From contig OZ219799.1 of the NCBI GenBank assembly GCA_964291275.2, forward strand, positions 496,001 through 560,000: a stretch of 64,000 nucleotides of DNA, written 5' to 3'. The notes beneath the pieces are model-generated. The model made no database searches. It was not told where the DNA came from and worked only from the letters and a program-made list of their open reading frames with translations. The first letter of the stretch is position 1; every line of letters begins with the position of its first letter. Source of the DNA: Bin80 sp964291275 (GTDB lineage Bacteria > Bacteroidota > Rhodothermia > Rhodothermales > Bin80). This document shows, piece after piece, positions 27,046 through 36,418 of the stretch. The translations under genes were made by a program, and so were the position numbers.

Positions 27046-27620
27046 CGGTATTGAGAGCGCAGGTTGCTTAGATGGAAAGTCAGGCAGTTTTAGCAGGTGC
27101 TATAAAATTAGGCAATCAGGCTTGTTTCATTGAAAGGTACGCAGTGTAGCAATTCCGTTGTTCGGTATCAGCATCTTTTATACATACGAGCGGCCGATTT
27201 TTGACGCAGTAGTTCATTCCTCAATATTCACGATATTGCTCGTCCTGAGGGTGCTCAGTCTGGGGTAATGATGCGACAGCGCAAGATCAAATGAGTCATC
27301 CCTGAAACTGGGGTAGCTGGGGAAATATCCGGCTACTCAGCATGGGATAGCACTTTGTACGGGGAGTCAGGACAGACCTATCCGGACCCCGGTTAAGTGT
27401 GACTATACAGATAATTTCGTAATTTGGCGAGGGGCTATAAACGTCGTCCCGGAAGCCGGATCCGGTCATGATCATAACTGCAAAGGGTCTCATTCATCCG
27501 GAAGAGTACTGTACAATCTGGGCTGCTATAGATGGTTTAAGCAGCAATCGTTTCTTGTAGGGTCATTGTGGCGGCCAGTCACCGTGAAGGCCAGGCTGCT
27601 AATCAGATCTCAGGTGGTCG
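27046..27620. other. 575-bp intergenic region with possible structured leader
   Basis: No gene was recognised. Between 27308 and 27400 two hairpin-like elements occur: GTAGCTGG pairing with CCGGCTAC, and a G-run and C-run flanking CAGGACAGACCTATCC. They lie 200-300 nt upstream of the SLC12-like transporter gene and could be part of a long 5' leader. I could not match them to a known riboswitch class. Divergent promoters for the two-component genes and the transporter should be here. Confidence 0.35.
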
Positions 27621-29840
27621 ATGACAGAACGTGGTTACGGGTTCGGCACGCTGCCTGTGTTCCTCGCGGGGGTCAGCACGATCCTTGGGGCGATCATGTT
27701 TTTGCGGTTCGGCTATGCCGTAGCCCACACGGGCTTACTGGGCATAATCGGCATTATCTTCCTAGGTCACCTTGTGACCATTCCGACGGCTTTGGCCCTC
27801 GCAGAGATTGCGACCAATCGCAAAGTAGAGGGAGGAGGGGAGTATTTCATTATCTCCCGATCATTTGGACCGACAATTGGTGGTGTGATCGGGATATGCC
27901 TGTACTTGTCCCAAGCGATCTCTGTCGCTTTTTACATGATTGCCTTTGCCGAGGCATTCACCTGGTTGGAGCCAGTGCTGGCTGACCAGCTCGGCATAAC
28001 CTTCGACCCGCGTTGGATCTCAATTCCTGCCCTGATTATGCTCTTAGGTCTGGTGGTATTGAGAGGGGCAGACCTTGGCGTCAAGATGTTGTACGTTGTT
28101 GCGGCGACACTCCTAGGATCACTAGTCATGTTCTTTTTGGGCTCACCCCTGGAGGGATTTGATCCCGGTGCAATCAGCTTAATGGACAAGATTGAACAGC
28201 CGGATTCTTTCATCGTGGTTTTTGCAATTGTCTTTCCTGCATTCACAGGCATGACAGCAGGAGTAGGATTATCAGGAGATTTGCGTAATCCACGTAAATC
28301 TTTGCCACGAGGAACATTGTGGGCGACGGTTGCAGGGATGATTGTCTATGTGGCTGTTGTCTTCAAGCTTCACATCAGTGCTTCGCCTGAAGCTTTGGCG
28401 GAGGACCAATTGATTATGGCGCAGATCGCTGTGTGGGGTCCAGCAATCCTGATAGGTTTATGCTGTGCGACTTTGAGCAGTGCAATTGGGTCGGTGTTGG
28501 TGGCTCCTAGGACATTACAGGCGCTGGGTGCAGATAATACGTTGCCAGGGAAGCGAGGGAATACATGGGTGTCGCACGGGACGGGGGCTGCTAATGATCC
28601 TCGTCATGCAACAATAGTCACAGGTGTCTTAGCATTGGTTATTGTGATAGTGGGCAATGTGAACCTTGTTGCAACGCTGATTTCGATGTTTTTCATGGTA
28701 ACCTACGGGTCACTTTGTGCGATCAGTTTTCTGGAGCATTTTGCTGCACGTCCCAGTTATCGTCCCAGTTTTCGATCACGTTGGTATATCAGTTTACTGG
28801 GAGCAATCATGTGCTTCCTGCTGATGTTCCAGATTAGTTTCGTCTTTGCGATACTTGCTATTCTGGTGCTCGTAGTGCTGTATCAGGGGTTGCGCATAGC
28901 GAAGGGGGGAGAAGGAGATCTAGCCTCGCTCTTCCATAACGTGATTACCCAGGCAACGCGTTACATGCAGATTCGATTGCAGCAGCGCCGTGTAGATCAA
29001 ACCTCTGAGGAATGGCGTCCCAGTGTGATCATGGTGAACGACCGCACGTTTGATCGGCGCAGCCCATTGACTATGCTGCGATGGCTCTGCCATCGATACG
29101 GATTTGGAACCTATGTACATTTCATCAAGGGCATGCTCACAGAGACCACCTTTTCTGAGAGCAATGCTGTGAGGTCTCGACTGTTGGATTTGGCTAAGAG
29201 ACAGAACAGCACGGTGTATATGGACACGGTTGTGAGCCCGTCAATCATATCAGCTTTGGCGCAGACACTTCAGGTTCCGGGCGTATCCGGCATGTCGAAT
29301 AATTCTATCCTGTTCGAATTCGCACAGCGGGATTCTCTGGACGTAGTTAAGAGTGTTGTGGATCAATGTCAATTTGCAGCCGACACAGATATGACATTAA
29401 TGGTGCTTCGTCACAGTGAAACCCACTTTGGTAGCAGAGATTCCATCCATGTCTGGCTGACATGGAATGATAAAGCCAATGCCAACACGATGATTCTGCT
29501 CAGCTACATTCTTCTGGGGCATCCTGATTGGCAGCAGGCACAAGTGCAAGTTTTTGCTGCCCTACCGGGGGCTGAAGTAGAAGAGACGCAGCGGGAATTT
29601 GCACAGTTGATCAACGAGGGAAGGCTGCCGATTTCCGAGAAGAATATAGAGTATATCGAAACCGATACTGCTGAGACATTTAGAAAGCTGGTCATTGAAA
29701 AGTCCTTTGATGCGGATTTGACGGTTATCGGCTTTGATATGCATGGACTCAGAACACGCGGGCCGGAAGTGTTCACCAATCATGACCAACTCCATGATGT
29801 GTTGTTCGTGCGTGCTCCGAGGCAGATAAAAATTGATTGA
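27621..29840 (+). CDS. SLC12-like (cation-chloride cotransporter/APC superfamily) membrane transporter
   Basis: 739 residues. The first half (about 10-430) contains roughly 12 hydrophobic helices and opens with FGTLPVFLAGVSTILGAIMFLRFGYAV, a cation-chloride-cotransporter/APC signature, then EGGGEYFIISRSFGP. The second half (about 440-739) is soluble, with features of the SLC12 C-terminal domain (PSVIMVNDRTFDRRSPLTM). Relatives in bacteria are presumed ion or amino-acid transporters; the substrate is unknown. A good ribosome-binding site (AGGTGG) precedes the ATG. The glycosyltransferase gene begins 9 bp after the stop. Confidence 0.85.
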   Translation: MTERGYGFGTLPVFLAGVSTILGAIMFLRFGYAVAHTGLLGIIGIIFLGHLVTIPTALALAEIATNRKVEGGGEYFIISRSFGPTIGGVIGICLYLSQAISVAFYMIAFAEAFTWLEPVLADQLGITFDPRWISIPALIMLLGLVVLRGADLGVKMLYVVAATLLGSLVMFFLGSPLEGFDPGAISLMDKIEQPDSFIVVFAIVFPAFTGMTAGVGLSGDLRNPRKSLPRGTLWATVAGMIVYVAVVFKLHISASPEALAEDQLIMAQIAVWGPAILIGLCCATLSSAIGSVLVAPRTLQALGADNTLPGKRGNTWVSHGTGAANDPRHATIVTGVLALVIVIVGNVNLVATLISMFFMVTYGSLCAISFLEHFAARPSYRPSFRSRWYISLLGAIMCFLLMFQISFVFAILAILVLVVLYQGLRIAKGGEGDLASLFHNVITQATRYMQIRLQQRRVDQTSEEWRPSVIMVNDRTFDRRSPLTMLRWLCHRYGFGTYVHFIKGMLTETTFSESNAVRSRLLDLAKRQNSTVYMDTVVSPSIISALAQTLQVPGVSGMSNNSILFEFAQRDSLDVVKSVVDQCQFAADTDMTLMVLRHSETHFGSRDSIHVWLTWNDKANANTMILLSYILLGHPDWQQAQVQVFAALPGAEVEETQREFAQLINEGRLPISEKNIEYIETDTAETFRKLVIEKSFDADLTVIGFDMHGLRTRGPEVFTNHDQLHDVLFVRAPRQIKID

Positions 29841-29849
29841 GGACACAGA

Positions 29850-31019
29850 GTGAATATCACCATTTTGACGAATGAGTACCCGCCGAATATTTACGGTGGT
29901 GCAGGCGTACATGTTAAGTACCTCGTACGTGAACTGGCACGTTACAACCCGGTGCAGGTCTATGCATTTGGAGAACAGGAGCAGGCTACGGATTCCTTGA
30001 GGGTACAGGGTGTGTCGGATGTCGGGGCACCTAAGGGCACGGATCCTCGCTTCAACAAGTTTTTTGGTACGTTGCAGCGAAACCTGGCTATGGCTGCAGC
30101 AGCGGAAACCACGGATATCGTTCACTGTCACACGTGGTACTCTCACTGGGCCGGCTGTCTGGTCAAACAGCTCACAGGCGCTAAACTATTGTTGACAACC
30201 CACAGTCTGGAGCCGCACAGGCCGTGGAAGGTAGAGCAACTGGGACGTGCATATCACGCAAGTTCTTGGATCGAGAAGACGGCTTACCAGGCGGCAGACG
30301 CTGTGATTGCAGTGTCCCCCCAGATGAAGGAGGATGTAGTCTCGCTGTATGGTATTGATCCGGATATAGTTCATGTGATTCCCAACGGAATAGATTTGAA
30401 CGAGTACCGACCAAAGTACGATGATGCCGTGCTGCACAAGTATGGTGTGGATCCCGACTTACCATATGCCTTGTTCGTTGGGAGGGTTACCCGGCAAAAG
30501 GGAATAATTCACCTGTTACATGCCATCGCCCACCTTCGTCCCGGCACGCAGGTGGTTCTGGCCGCCGGTGCGCCGGATACACCGGAGATCGACGCAGAAA
30601 TGATCCAGAAAGTCACTGAACTGAAGAACACAGGAAGCCATAATGTGATCTGGATCCGTGAAATGATGCCGCGCCCTGAGTTGGTGGTGTTGTATTCCCA
30701 TGCCCAAGTGTTTGTATGTCCTTCGGTGTACGAGCCATTTGGGATCATTAATCTTGAAGCGATGGCTTGTGAGACAGCTGTTGTAGCGTCAGATGTGGGA
30801 GGTATTCCGATGGTGGTGATAGAGGGAGAGACGGGACATTTGGTGGAGCTCGAGGGCGAAGGCTTTGCGCGGCGGTTGGCGATCAAAATTGATTTGTTAA
30901 TGCAAGACGTTGACCGAAGTCGCACAATGGGGCGTCGGGGGCGCGAACGTGTAGAGGCGAATTTTAGCTGGAGAGCTGTTGCAAAGCGAACGACAGAGCT
31001 CTATCAATCACTCCAATAG
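29850..31019 (+). CDS. GT4 glycosyltransferase, GlgM/actinobacterial-type glycogen synthase
   Basis: 389 residues starting at GTG after GAGGACACAGA. The N-terminus ILTNEYPPNIYGGAGVHV matches the family of actinobacterial glycogen synthase, now known as alpha-maltose-1-phosphate synthase (GlgM). The C-terminal nucleotide-sugar site contains LFVGRVTRQKGI and the Glu-rich PSVYEPFGIINLEAMAC, with the EX7E motif. It would use ADP- or UDP-glucose to extend a glucan or build maltose-1-phosphate. No other glycogen genes are adjacent, so the exact product is inference. Its last 12 bases overlap the Fic fragment on the other strand. Confidence 0.85.
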   Translation: MNITILTNEYPPNIYGGAGVHVKYLVRELARYNPVQVYAFGEQEQATDSLRVQGVSDVGAPKGTDPRFNKFFGTLQRNLAMAAAAETTDIVHCHTWYSHWAGCLVKQLTGAKLLLTTHSLEPHRPWKVEQLGRAYHASSWIEKTAYQAADAVIAVSPQMKEDVVSLYGIDPDIVHVIPNGIDLNEYRPKYDDAVLHKYGVDPDLPYALFVGRVTRQKGIIHLLHAIAHLRPGTQVVLAAGAPDTPEIDAEMIQKVTELKNTGSHNVIWIREMMPRPELVVLYSHAQVFVCPSVYEPFGIINLEAMACETAVVASDVGGIPMVVIEGETGHLVELEGEGFARRLAIKIDLLMQDVDRSRTMGRRGRERVEANFSWRAVAKRTTELYQSLQ

Positions 31020-31193
31020 ACCAGTTTCGATTGACCATTCCCGTATGAGTTTTTCTTCAAATTCGCGATAAGCCTGCTTTTCAGCCAGTCGACCACGCGG
31101 CTCAGTCCACACTTGGGTCAGTGCGCTTAACTCATCCTGTGCGGGTATGTTATCCGAGCGGTAGTCTGCTATGTGTGCCCAAGCGTGTGCCAT
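31008..31193 (-). pseudogene. Fic-family N-terminal fragment
   Basis: 61 codons. The segment around WTEPRGRLAEKQAYREFEEKL followed by REWSIETGLLE resembles the N-terminal region of Fic-domain proteins, which normally continue with the catalytic HPFxDGNGR domain. Here the frame stops immediately, within the 3' end of the glycosyltransferase gene, so no catalytic domain exists. It may be a relic of a longer gene or a short independent protein; no start of a downstream Fic domain is seen. The match is by eye only. Confidence 0.5.
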
Positions 31194-31371
31194 AATTGAT
31201 CAGCCAGTATCCGCTTCATAGTACAGGCAACCGAATGATGTGCTGAACTGACTGACAATGTTTAGATCCGCAGTGCCCAATAGGGTAATTGACCTCCAGT
31301 ATCATCGTCCAGTCCAACAGAGCCTTTCTTATGTCCGTCGGGCTGGAACCGCAACGTTCAAGGCATGTCGG

Positions 31372-32697
31372 TCATTCATTCCGTTTGGATAACGACAAGG
31401 CAGCCAAATCCGCGAAATTGCGTGTTAGGTACATAGTCAAGGCTAAGAGCAAGAGCAAACCAATAGTTCCTGCAAAGAGTGCATAATCCTGCAACTGGAG
31501 GAGCAGGAATATGAAGGTGTACAGGATCACAAGGATCCCTGCTGTTAATACTCCAATGTTGCTTGAGCGGTAAATCGTGCCCGCATAAAGTGCAGCAAGT
31601 CCTATCGTCGCGACGCCGGATATTATGTAAGCGCTGTTGAAGGGCAGGTGCTCGCCGAGCGAGAGGAGCATTAAGAAGAACAGGCAAAGATCAAGTCCTA
31701 TCAATATGTATTGGAACGGATGCGCTCGCAATCCCATTCGCAGCTCAATCAGAAAGAAGGCCAGCAAGGTCAGACCTACCAACAGGAATCCGTAACGAGT
31801 GGATCGTTGTGTCTTGCGGTATTGATCCACTGGGGGATGCAGCGAGAGTCCGAAAGCCGAGTCTAACAAGAGCGTTGTTTCGTCACGCCATGATTGTCCG
31901 AACGGGCGGTTTAAGTCCAGAACCTGCCAACTGGCAGAAAAGCCATCGTCTGTAACGGTTCTTTCGTCCGGGAGGAAAGCCCCACCGAAGCTGGGGGCAT
32001 CCCACGAAGAACTAAGCTCGACATGGGTCGTCTTGCCCACCGGGACAAATAGGAGTTCATCGTTGCCGTCGAGTTTAAGGTTAAAGCTGAACTCGCTAGG
32101 CGTATCTGCTGCAATCCGAGAACTTATACCAGCAGGTACCAGTCTGCCTGCTTCCTGCATGCCTGAACCGAAGGCCAAGGTGGTGTCGGACCAGTTCAGC
32201 AGGATTTCGTCTTTGATCCCCCGCATATCTGTGATGCCAAAAGCTATAAAGGCCTCCTGCCATCTTATCGCATCCTCTTCGACGGACCAAGTGCTGAAAT
32301 CAGCGCCGGGGAAGGTACCACTGATGGTTAGATCTGCTGTGTACAGGATCGTTTGGTATATGCCCCTGTAGCGGATTTCAGGTTCGATCGTACCTGTTAT
32401 GTTCAGCGTTTCGGGCAGGAAGAATGCGTGTCTCAACGTTGTAAGGCGCTCGGGGTTATCGCCGCTCACATACTCTGAACTCAAAAAGGGAACTACAACC
32501 ACTGGTCCCAAGAGTGTTTGCGGTCCACTCCATTCGTTTCCTATATCGAAGACAGTATCGTCGTGCCTAATGCTGCGATCGTTGACCAGCTCGCCAACTA
32601 TCGCAAGGGGGATCATCAGGATCAGTGTTAACACGGCCATGGTAGCCAGCCGCAGCCCCACAGACTGACCTAAGCGTTCAAGAAATTCGTTTGCCAT
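31372..32697 (-). CDS. creD: CreD-family inner membrane protein
   Basis: 441 residues. A membrane anchor (about 12-33) is followed by a long periplasmic domain, then five or six hydrophobic helices in the C-terminal third (about 295-430). Recognised by the anchor region LRLATMAVLTLILMIPLAIV and by GPQTLLGPVVVVPF and RYGFLLVGLTLLAFFLIEL. CreD is linked to cell-envelope integrity and colicin/beta-lactam responses in other bacteria, where CreBC controls it; no creBC genes are adjacent here. It starts 10 bp after gcvP. Confidence 0.92.
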   Translation of the reverse strand: MANEFLERLGQSVGLRLATMAVLTLILMIPLAIVGELVNDRSIRHDDTVFDIGNEWSGPQTLLGPVVVVPFLSSEYVSGDNPERLTTLRHAFFLPETLNITGTIEPEIRYRGIYQTILYTADLTISGTFPGADFSTWSVEEDAIRWQEAFIAFGITDMRGIKDEILLNWSDTTLAFGSGMQEAGRLVPAGISSRIAADTPSEFSFNLKLDGNDELLFVPVGKTTHVELSSSWDAPSFGGAFLPDERTVTDDGFSASWQVLDLNRPFGQSWRDETTLLLDSAFGLSLHPPVDQYRKTQRSTRYGFLLVGLTLLAFFLIELRMGLRAHPFQYILIGLDLCLFFLMLLSLGEHLPFNSAYIISGVATIGLAALYAGTIYRSSNIGVLTAGILVILYTFIFLLLQLQDYALFAGTIGLLLLLALTMYLTRNFADLAALSLSKRNE

Positions 32698-32707
32698 GAA
32701 GTTATGT

Positions 32708-35551
32708 CTAGTATTCTTCTATCGGGTGGCATGAGCAGACCAGGTTCCTATCACCATAAGCTTCATCTATCCTGCGAACCGTAGGCCAAAATTTATGGTG
32801 GCGGATCCAGGGTGCAGGGAAGGCTGCCTGTGTTCTAGTGTAGGGAAGATCATAGTCATCGGCGCATATCAATGCCATAGTATGCGGTGCTTGCTTCAGA
32901 AGGTTGCGTTTATTGTCTCGTTGACCTTCCTCAATTTCCTTAATCTCAGCCCGGATTGCAATCATTGCCTCACAGAAGCGGTCGAGTTCATCCTTGGATT
33001 CGCTCTCGGTGGGCTCGATCATCATGGTGCCAGTAACCGGCCATGACATGGTCGGTGCATGGTAGCCGTAATCCATAAGACGTTTGGCGATATCAACAGC
33101 ATCAATACCTGCCGTGCGCTTGAGTGGCCGTACATCCAGAATAAACTCGTGTGCGACGTGGCCCCGTCTCCCGCGGAACAAGACTTCGTAGTGTTCGGAC
33201 AGGCGGTGAGCAAGATAGTTGGCGTTAAGGATTGCAATTTCTGAGCAGCGCCTGAGTCCGTTGGAGCCCAACAGTGCGATGTAAGCCCAACTGATGAGCA
33301 GTATGCTTGCACTGCCATACGGCGCAGCCGCGACGGGATCAATCGCCTGTGTTCCGCCTGTTTGGATGAGTGGATGTCCGGGCAGGAAGGGGGCAAGATG
33401 CTCTGCAACACAGATTGGGCCAGCTCCCGGGCCTCCACCACCGTGCGGAATCGCAAACGTCTTGTGGAGGTTCAGGTGACATACGTCGGCACCAAAATGC
33501 CCCGGCTTACAAAGCCCCACTTGTGCATTCATATTGGCTCCGTCCAGGTACACTTGGCCGCCGTGGTTGTGGACTAGATCACAAATGTCACGTACTTGCT
33601 CCTCAAACACCCCGAACGTGGTCGGGTATGTGATCATAAGTGCAGCCAAATTATCGCCATATCGTGCAGTTTTGCTCTTCAGGTCGTCGTGGTCAATATC
33701 CCCGTTATTCAGGGTTTTGACGACCACGACTTTCATACCAGCCATGACTGCGCTGGCAGGATTGGTGCCGTGTGCAGAATCGGGTACAAGGCACACGTTG
33801 CGATGAGATTCCCCCTTACTGGCGAGATAGGCACGAATAACCAACAACCCAGCGTATTCACCACTGGCCCCGGCATTGGGTTGCAGTGACACGGCAGAAA
33901 AACCCGTCAGTTCGCCCAACCACTTTTTAAGGTCACGGAAAATTTCGTGGTAGCCGATCGCCTGATCAATGGGAGCAAACGGATGCAGCCCACTGTAATT
34001 GGCCCAACTGACGGGCGCCAATTGTACTGCTGCATTCAATTTCATGGTGCAGGAGCCGAGTGGGATCATACTAGTCGTGAGCGATAGATCACGAGAGGCG
34101 AGGCGGTGCAAGTAGCGCATCAACTCTGTTTCAGAGCGATACTGGGTGAAGGTTGGATGTATCAGATAAGGCGTATCCCGTGGCAGTATCCCGTCGTAAG
34201 ATGCGGATACCTGTGCAACCAGCTCTGCTGCACTGGATGTATTTGCATCAAAAAGGTTGAGCAGATCATCGACATCCTTCCCTGTTGTGGTCTCGTTTAG
34301 CGAGATACACACTGCTCCATCGGTCAAGTACCGGAGATTGATTTCCTGCGATTCTGCCCGCGTGCGAAGATCAGCTGGTGGATTCTCTATACAAATTGTG
34401 TCAAAAAACTCTGAATGACGAAGTTGGTAGCTGTTTGCGAGCAGACCATCCGCTAATGCACGGGTCCACATGTGGACGCACAGGGCGATGTTTCGGAGTC
34501 CATTGGGGCCATGAAAGACCGCATAGGCACCGGCCATTACGGCAAGCAGAACCTGAGCCGTGCATATGTTGCTGGTTGCGCGTGCGCGCTTGATATGCTG
34601 TTCGCGCATTTGCAAAGCCATGCGCAGAGCAGGTTGTCCGTCCATGTCGACAGTTACCCCAATCATCCGTCCGGGTACCTGGCGCCTGAAGGCGTTCCTT
34701 GTGGAGAAGAATGCTGCGTGGGGGCCCCCATACCCAAGAGGAATACCAAACCGCTGGGAGTTACCGATCACTGCATCTGCGCCGAATCTTCCAGGTGCCC
34801 GAAGCAGTGCCAGGCTAAGCAGGTCAGCAGCAACTGCTACGTAAGCGCCAGCCGCATGCGCTAGGTTGCAAAGATCTTTATAGTCGTGAATGACTCCATC
34901 CGTGCCGGGATATTGCACCAGTGCGCCAAACACGTCGGGCGTGAACTCGAACGACCTGTGATCGCTAACGACCACCTCAACCCCCAATGGAGTTGCACGG
35001 CCTTGCACAACACTGATTGTCTGAGGATGACAACCGGAAGAGACTAAAAACTTCTTACGTTTGCGTGTGAGACGAAAGAACATCATCATAGCCTCTGCCG
35101 CTGCGGTACCTTCATCCAGGAGGGAGGCATTGGCAATCTCCATCCCGGTGAGGTCAATGATGGCAGTTTGGAAGTTCAGAAGCGCTTCTAGGCGTCCCTG
35201 AGAAATTTCAGCCTGGTACGGTGTGTATTGTGTGTACCATGATGGATTTTCCAGCACTGCCCGCAAGATCGCTCTTGGCGTGATGGTGTCATGGTATCCC
35301 ATACCGATATAGGACCGAAAAATTTTATTGCGACGTCCGATGGCCCGGAGATCGGCGAGGACTACATGTTCCGGGCGTGCTTCAGGAACATCAAGTGGAC
35401 GGTCATCAAAAATTGGTGTGGGTATGGTATTGCTGATCAACTCGCTTAACGAATGTAGACCGAGCATTTCTACCATAGTCTGCACATCGTCTTTCGACGG
35501 ACCTATATGGCGAGCAGCAAAGCGATCTGCGTGCGGTAAGTACGTGCTCAT
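32708..35551 (-). CDS. gcvP: Glycine dehydrogenase (decarboxylating), P-protein
   Basis: 947 residues, the fused (single-chain) form. It decarboxylates glycine on PLP and transfers aminomethyl to the lipoyl H-protein in the glycine-cleavage system. The PLP lysine lies in LHKTFAIPHGGGGPG, and the N-terminal half starts RHIGPSKDDVQTMVEMLG as usual. Both duplicated halves (N and C) are present and the frame is intact. gcvT and gcvH are not in the window. creD follows 10 bp downstream. Confidence 0.96.
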   Translation of the reverse strand: MSTYLPHADRFAARHIGPSKDDVQTMVEMLGLHSLSELISNTIPTPIFDDRPLDVPEARPEHVVLADLRAIGRRNKIFRSYIGMGYHDTITPRAILRAVLENPSWYTQYTPYQAEISQGRLEALLNFQTAIIDLTGMEIANASLLDEGTAAAEAMMMFFRLTRKRKKFLVSSGCHPQTISVVQGRATPLGVEVVVSDHRSFEFTPDVFGALVQYPGTDGVIHDYKDLCNLAHAAGAYVAVAADLLSLALLRAPGRFGADAVIGNSQRFGIPLGYGGPHAAFFSTRNAFRRQVPGRMIGVTVDMDGQPALRMALQMREQHIKRARATSNICTAQVLLAVMAGAYAVFHGPNGLRNIALCVHMWTRALADGLLANSYQLRHSEFFDTICIENPPADLRTRAESQEINLRYLTDGAVCISLNETTTGKDVDDLLNLFDANTSSAAELVAQVSASYDGILPRDTPYLIHPTFTQYRSETELMRYLHRLASRDLSLTTSMIPLGSCTMKLNAAVQLAPVSWANYSGLHPFAPIDQAIGYHEIFRDLKKWLGELTGFSAVSLQPNAGASGEYAGLLVIRAYLASKGESHRNVCLVPDSAHGTNPASAVMAGMKVVVVKTLNNGDIDHDDLKSKTARYGDNLAALMITYPTTFGVFEEQVRDICDLVHNHGGQVYLDGANMNAQVGLCKPGHFGADVCHLNLHKTFAIPHGGGGPGAGPICVAEHLAPFLPGHPLIQTGGTQAIDPVAAAPYGSASILLISWAYIALLGSNGLRRCSEIAILNANYLAHRLSEHYEVLFRGRRGHVAHEFILDVRPLKRTAGIDAVDIAKRLMDYGYHAPTMSWPVTGTMMIEPTESESKDELDRFCEAMIAIRAEIKEIEEGQRDNKRNLLKQAPHTMALICADDYDLPYTRTQAAFPAPWIRHHKFWPTVRRIDEAYGDRNLVCSCHPIEEY

Positions 35552-35625
35552 TGTACAGTCTTGTATGATTTTGGAGCAAAAACCGGCCGAGGGTTACGAG
35601 CAGCACTCAGGCTTCCATTATTGGA

Positions 35626-36372
35626 TTACTTCCTGTCGGAAAAGAATTGCAGAGCCTGACGGGCAGCGCTTTGCTCTGCTTTCTTTTTTTTCCTTGCTTG
35701 ACCTCGCCCGCGGCGATGCCCTTTGACGTAAACATCAACGGTAAAGATACGGTTACGGGGAGGGCCATTCGTTTCTGCAACAATGTACGTTGGTTGCTTC
35801 CATCCCCTGGACTGGGCAAGCTCTTGGAGCGTGCTTTTATAGTTGTCGTTCCTGTTTGCCAGTTCGGGCAGATCTACTCCGCCCAGTACGTGTGTATGAA
35901 TAAATTTTCGGGATGAGCTTATACCACTGTCCAGATGAATGGCCCCAATTATGGATTCCAGGCAGTCGGCAAGTACTGAGTCAATTTTACGGTCGTTTTG
36001 CAAGTCCAAGCGCGGACCTAATTCGAGAAAATTAATCAATCTAAGATTGTGGGCAATTTTTGTACAGGCATCACCACTTACGAGCTTGGATCGCAGAGCG
36101 GTCAGAAATCCCTCCATCTGGTCGGGGAATTCCTGGTACAGGTGTTCGGTAACGACTGCGTCCAGGATCGCATCACCTAAGAATTCAAGCCGTTCATAGG
36201 ATCGCAGTAATCCAACTGTTCGGTCACTTTCAGCAGAGGGGTGACGCAATGCTTTCTCGAACAGTGTGAAGTTATAAATGCGAGTACCGAGGGCTGCTTC
36301 GAGTGCAACCCAGCGTGCGTTTCTCCGGCGGTACAGGATTCGGTGAAAAGTTCGAGTCAGGTTCCTGATCAT
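35626..36372 (-). CDS. rnc: Ribonuclease III
   Basis: 248 residues from the ATG at 36372 (a GTG at 36384 is possible). It cleaves double-stranded RNA in rRNA maturation. The catalytic signature ERLEFLGDAILDAVV and the second acidic site ADCLESIIGAIHLD are intact. The C-terminal dsRNA-binding domain (about 175-245) ends in a Lys/Arg-rich AARQALQFFSD segment. The start lies just 46 bp from the end of the IS5-type element, whose insertion may have altered the upstream promoter. Confidence 0.94.
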   Translation of the reverse strand: MIRNLTRTFHRILYRRRNARWVALEAALGTRIYNFTLFEKALRHPSAESDRTVGLLRSYERLEFLGDAILDAVVTEHLYQEFPDQMEGFLTALRSKLVSGDACTKIAHNLRLINFLELGPRLDLQNDRKIDSVLADCLESIIGAIHLDSGISSSRKFIHTHVLGGVDLPELANRNDNYKSTLQELAQSRGWKQPTYIVAETNGPPRNRIFTVDVYVKGHRRGRGQARKKKKAEQSAARQALQFFSDRK

Positions 36373-36418
36373 GCAACCGTACACTCAGAATTGAGTATCC
36401 CGATAAGAAGAAGTATTT

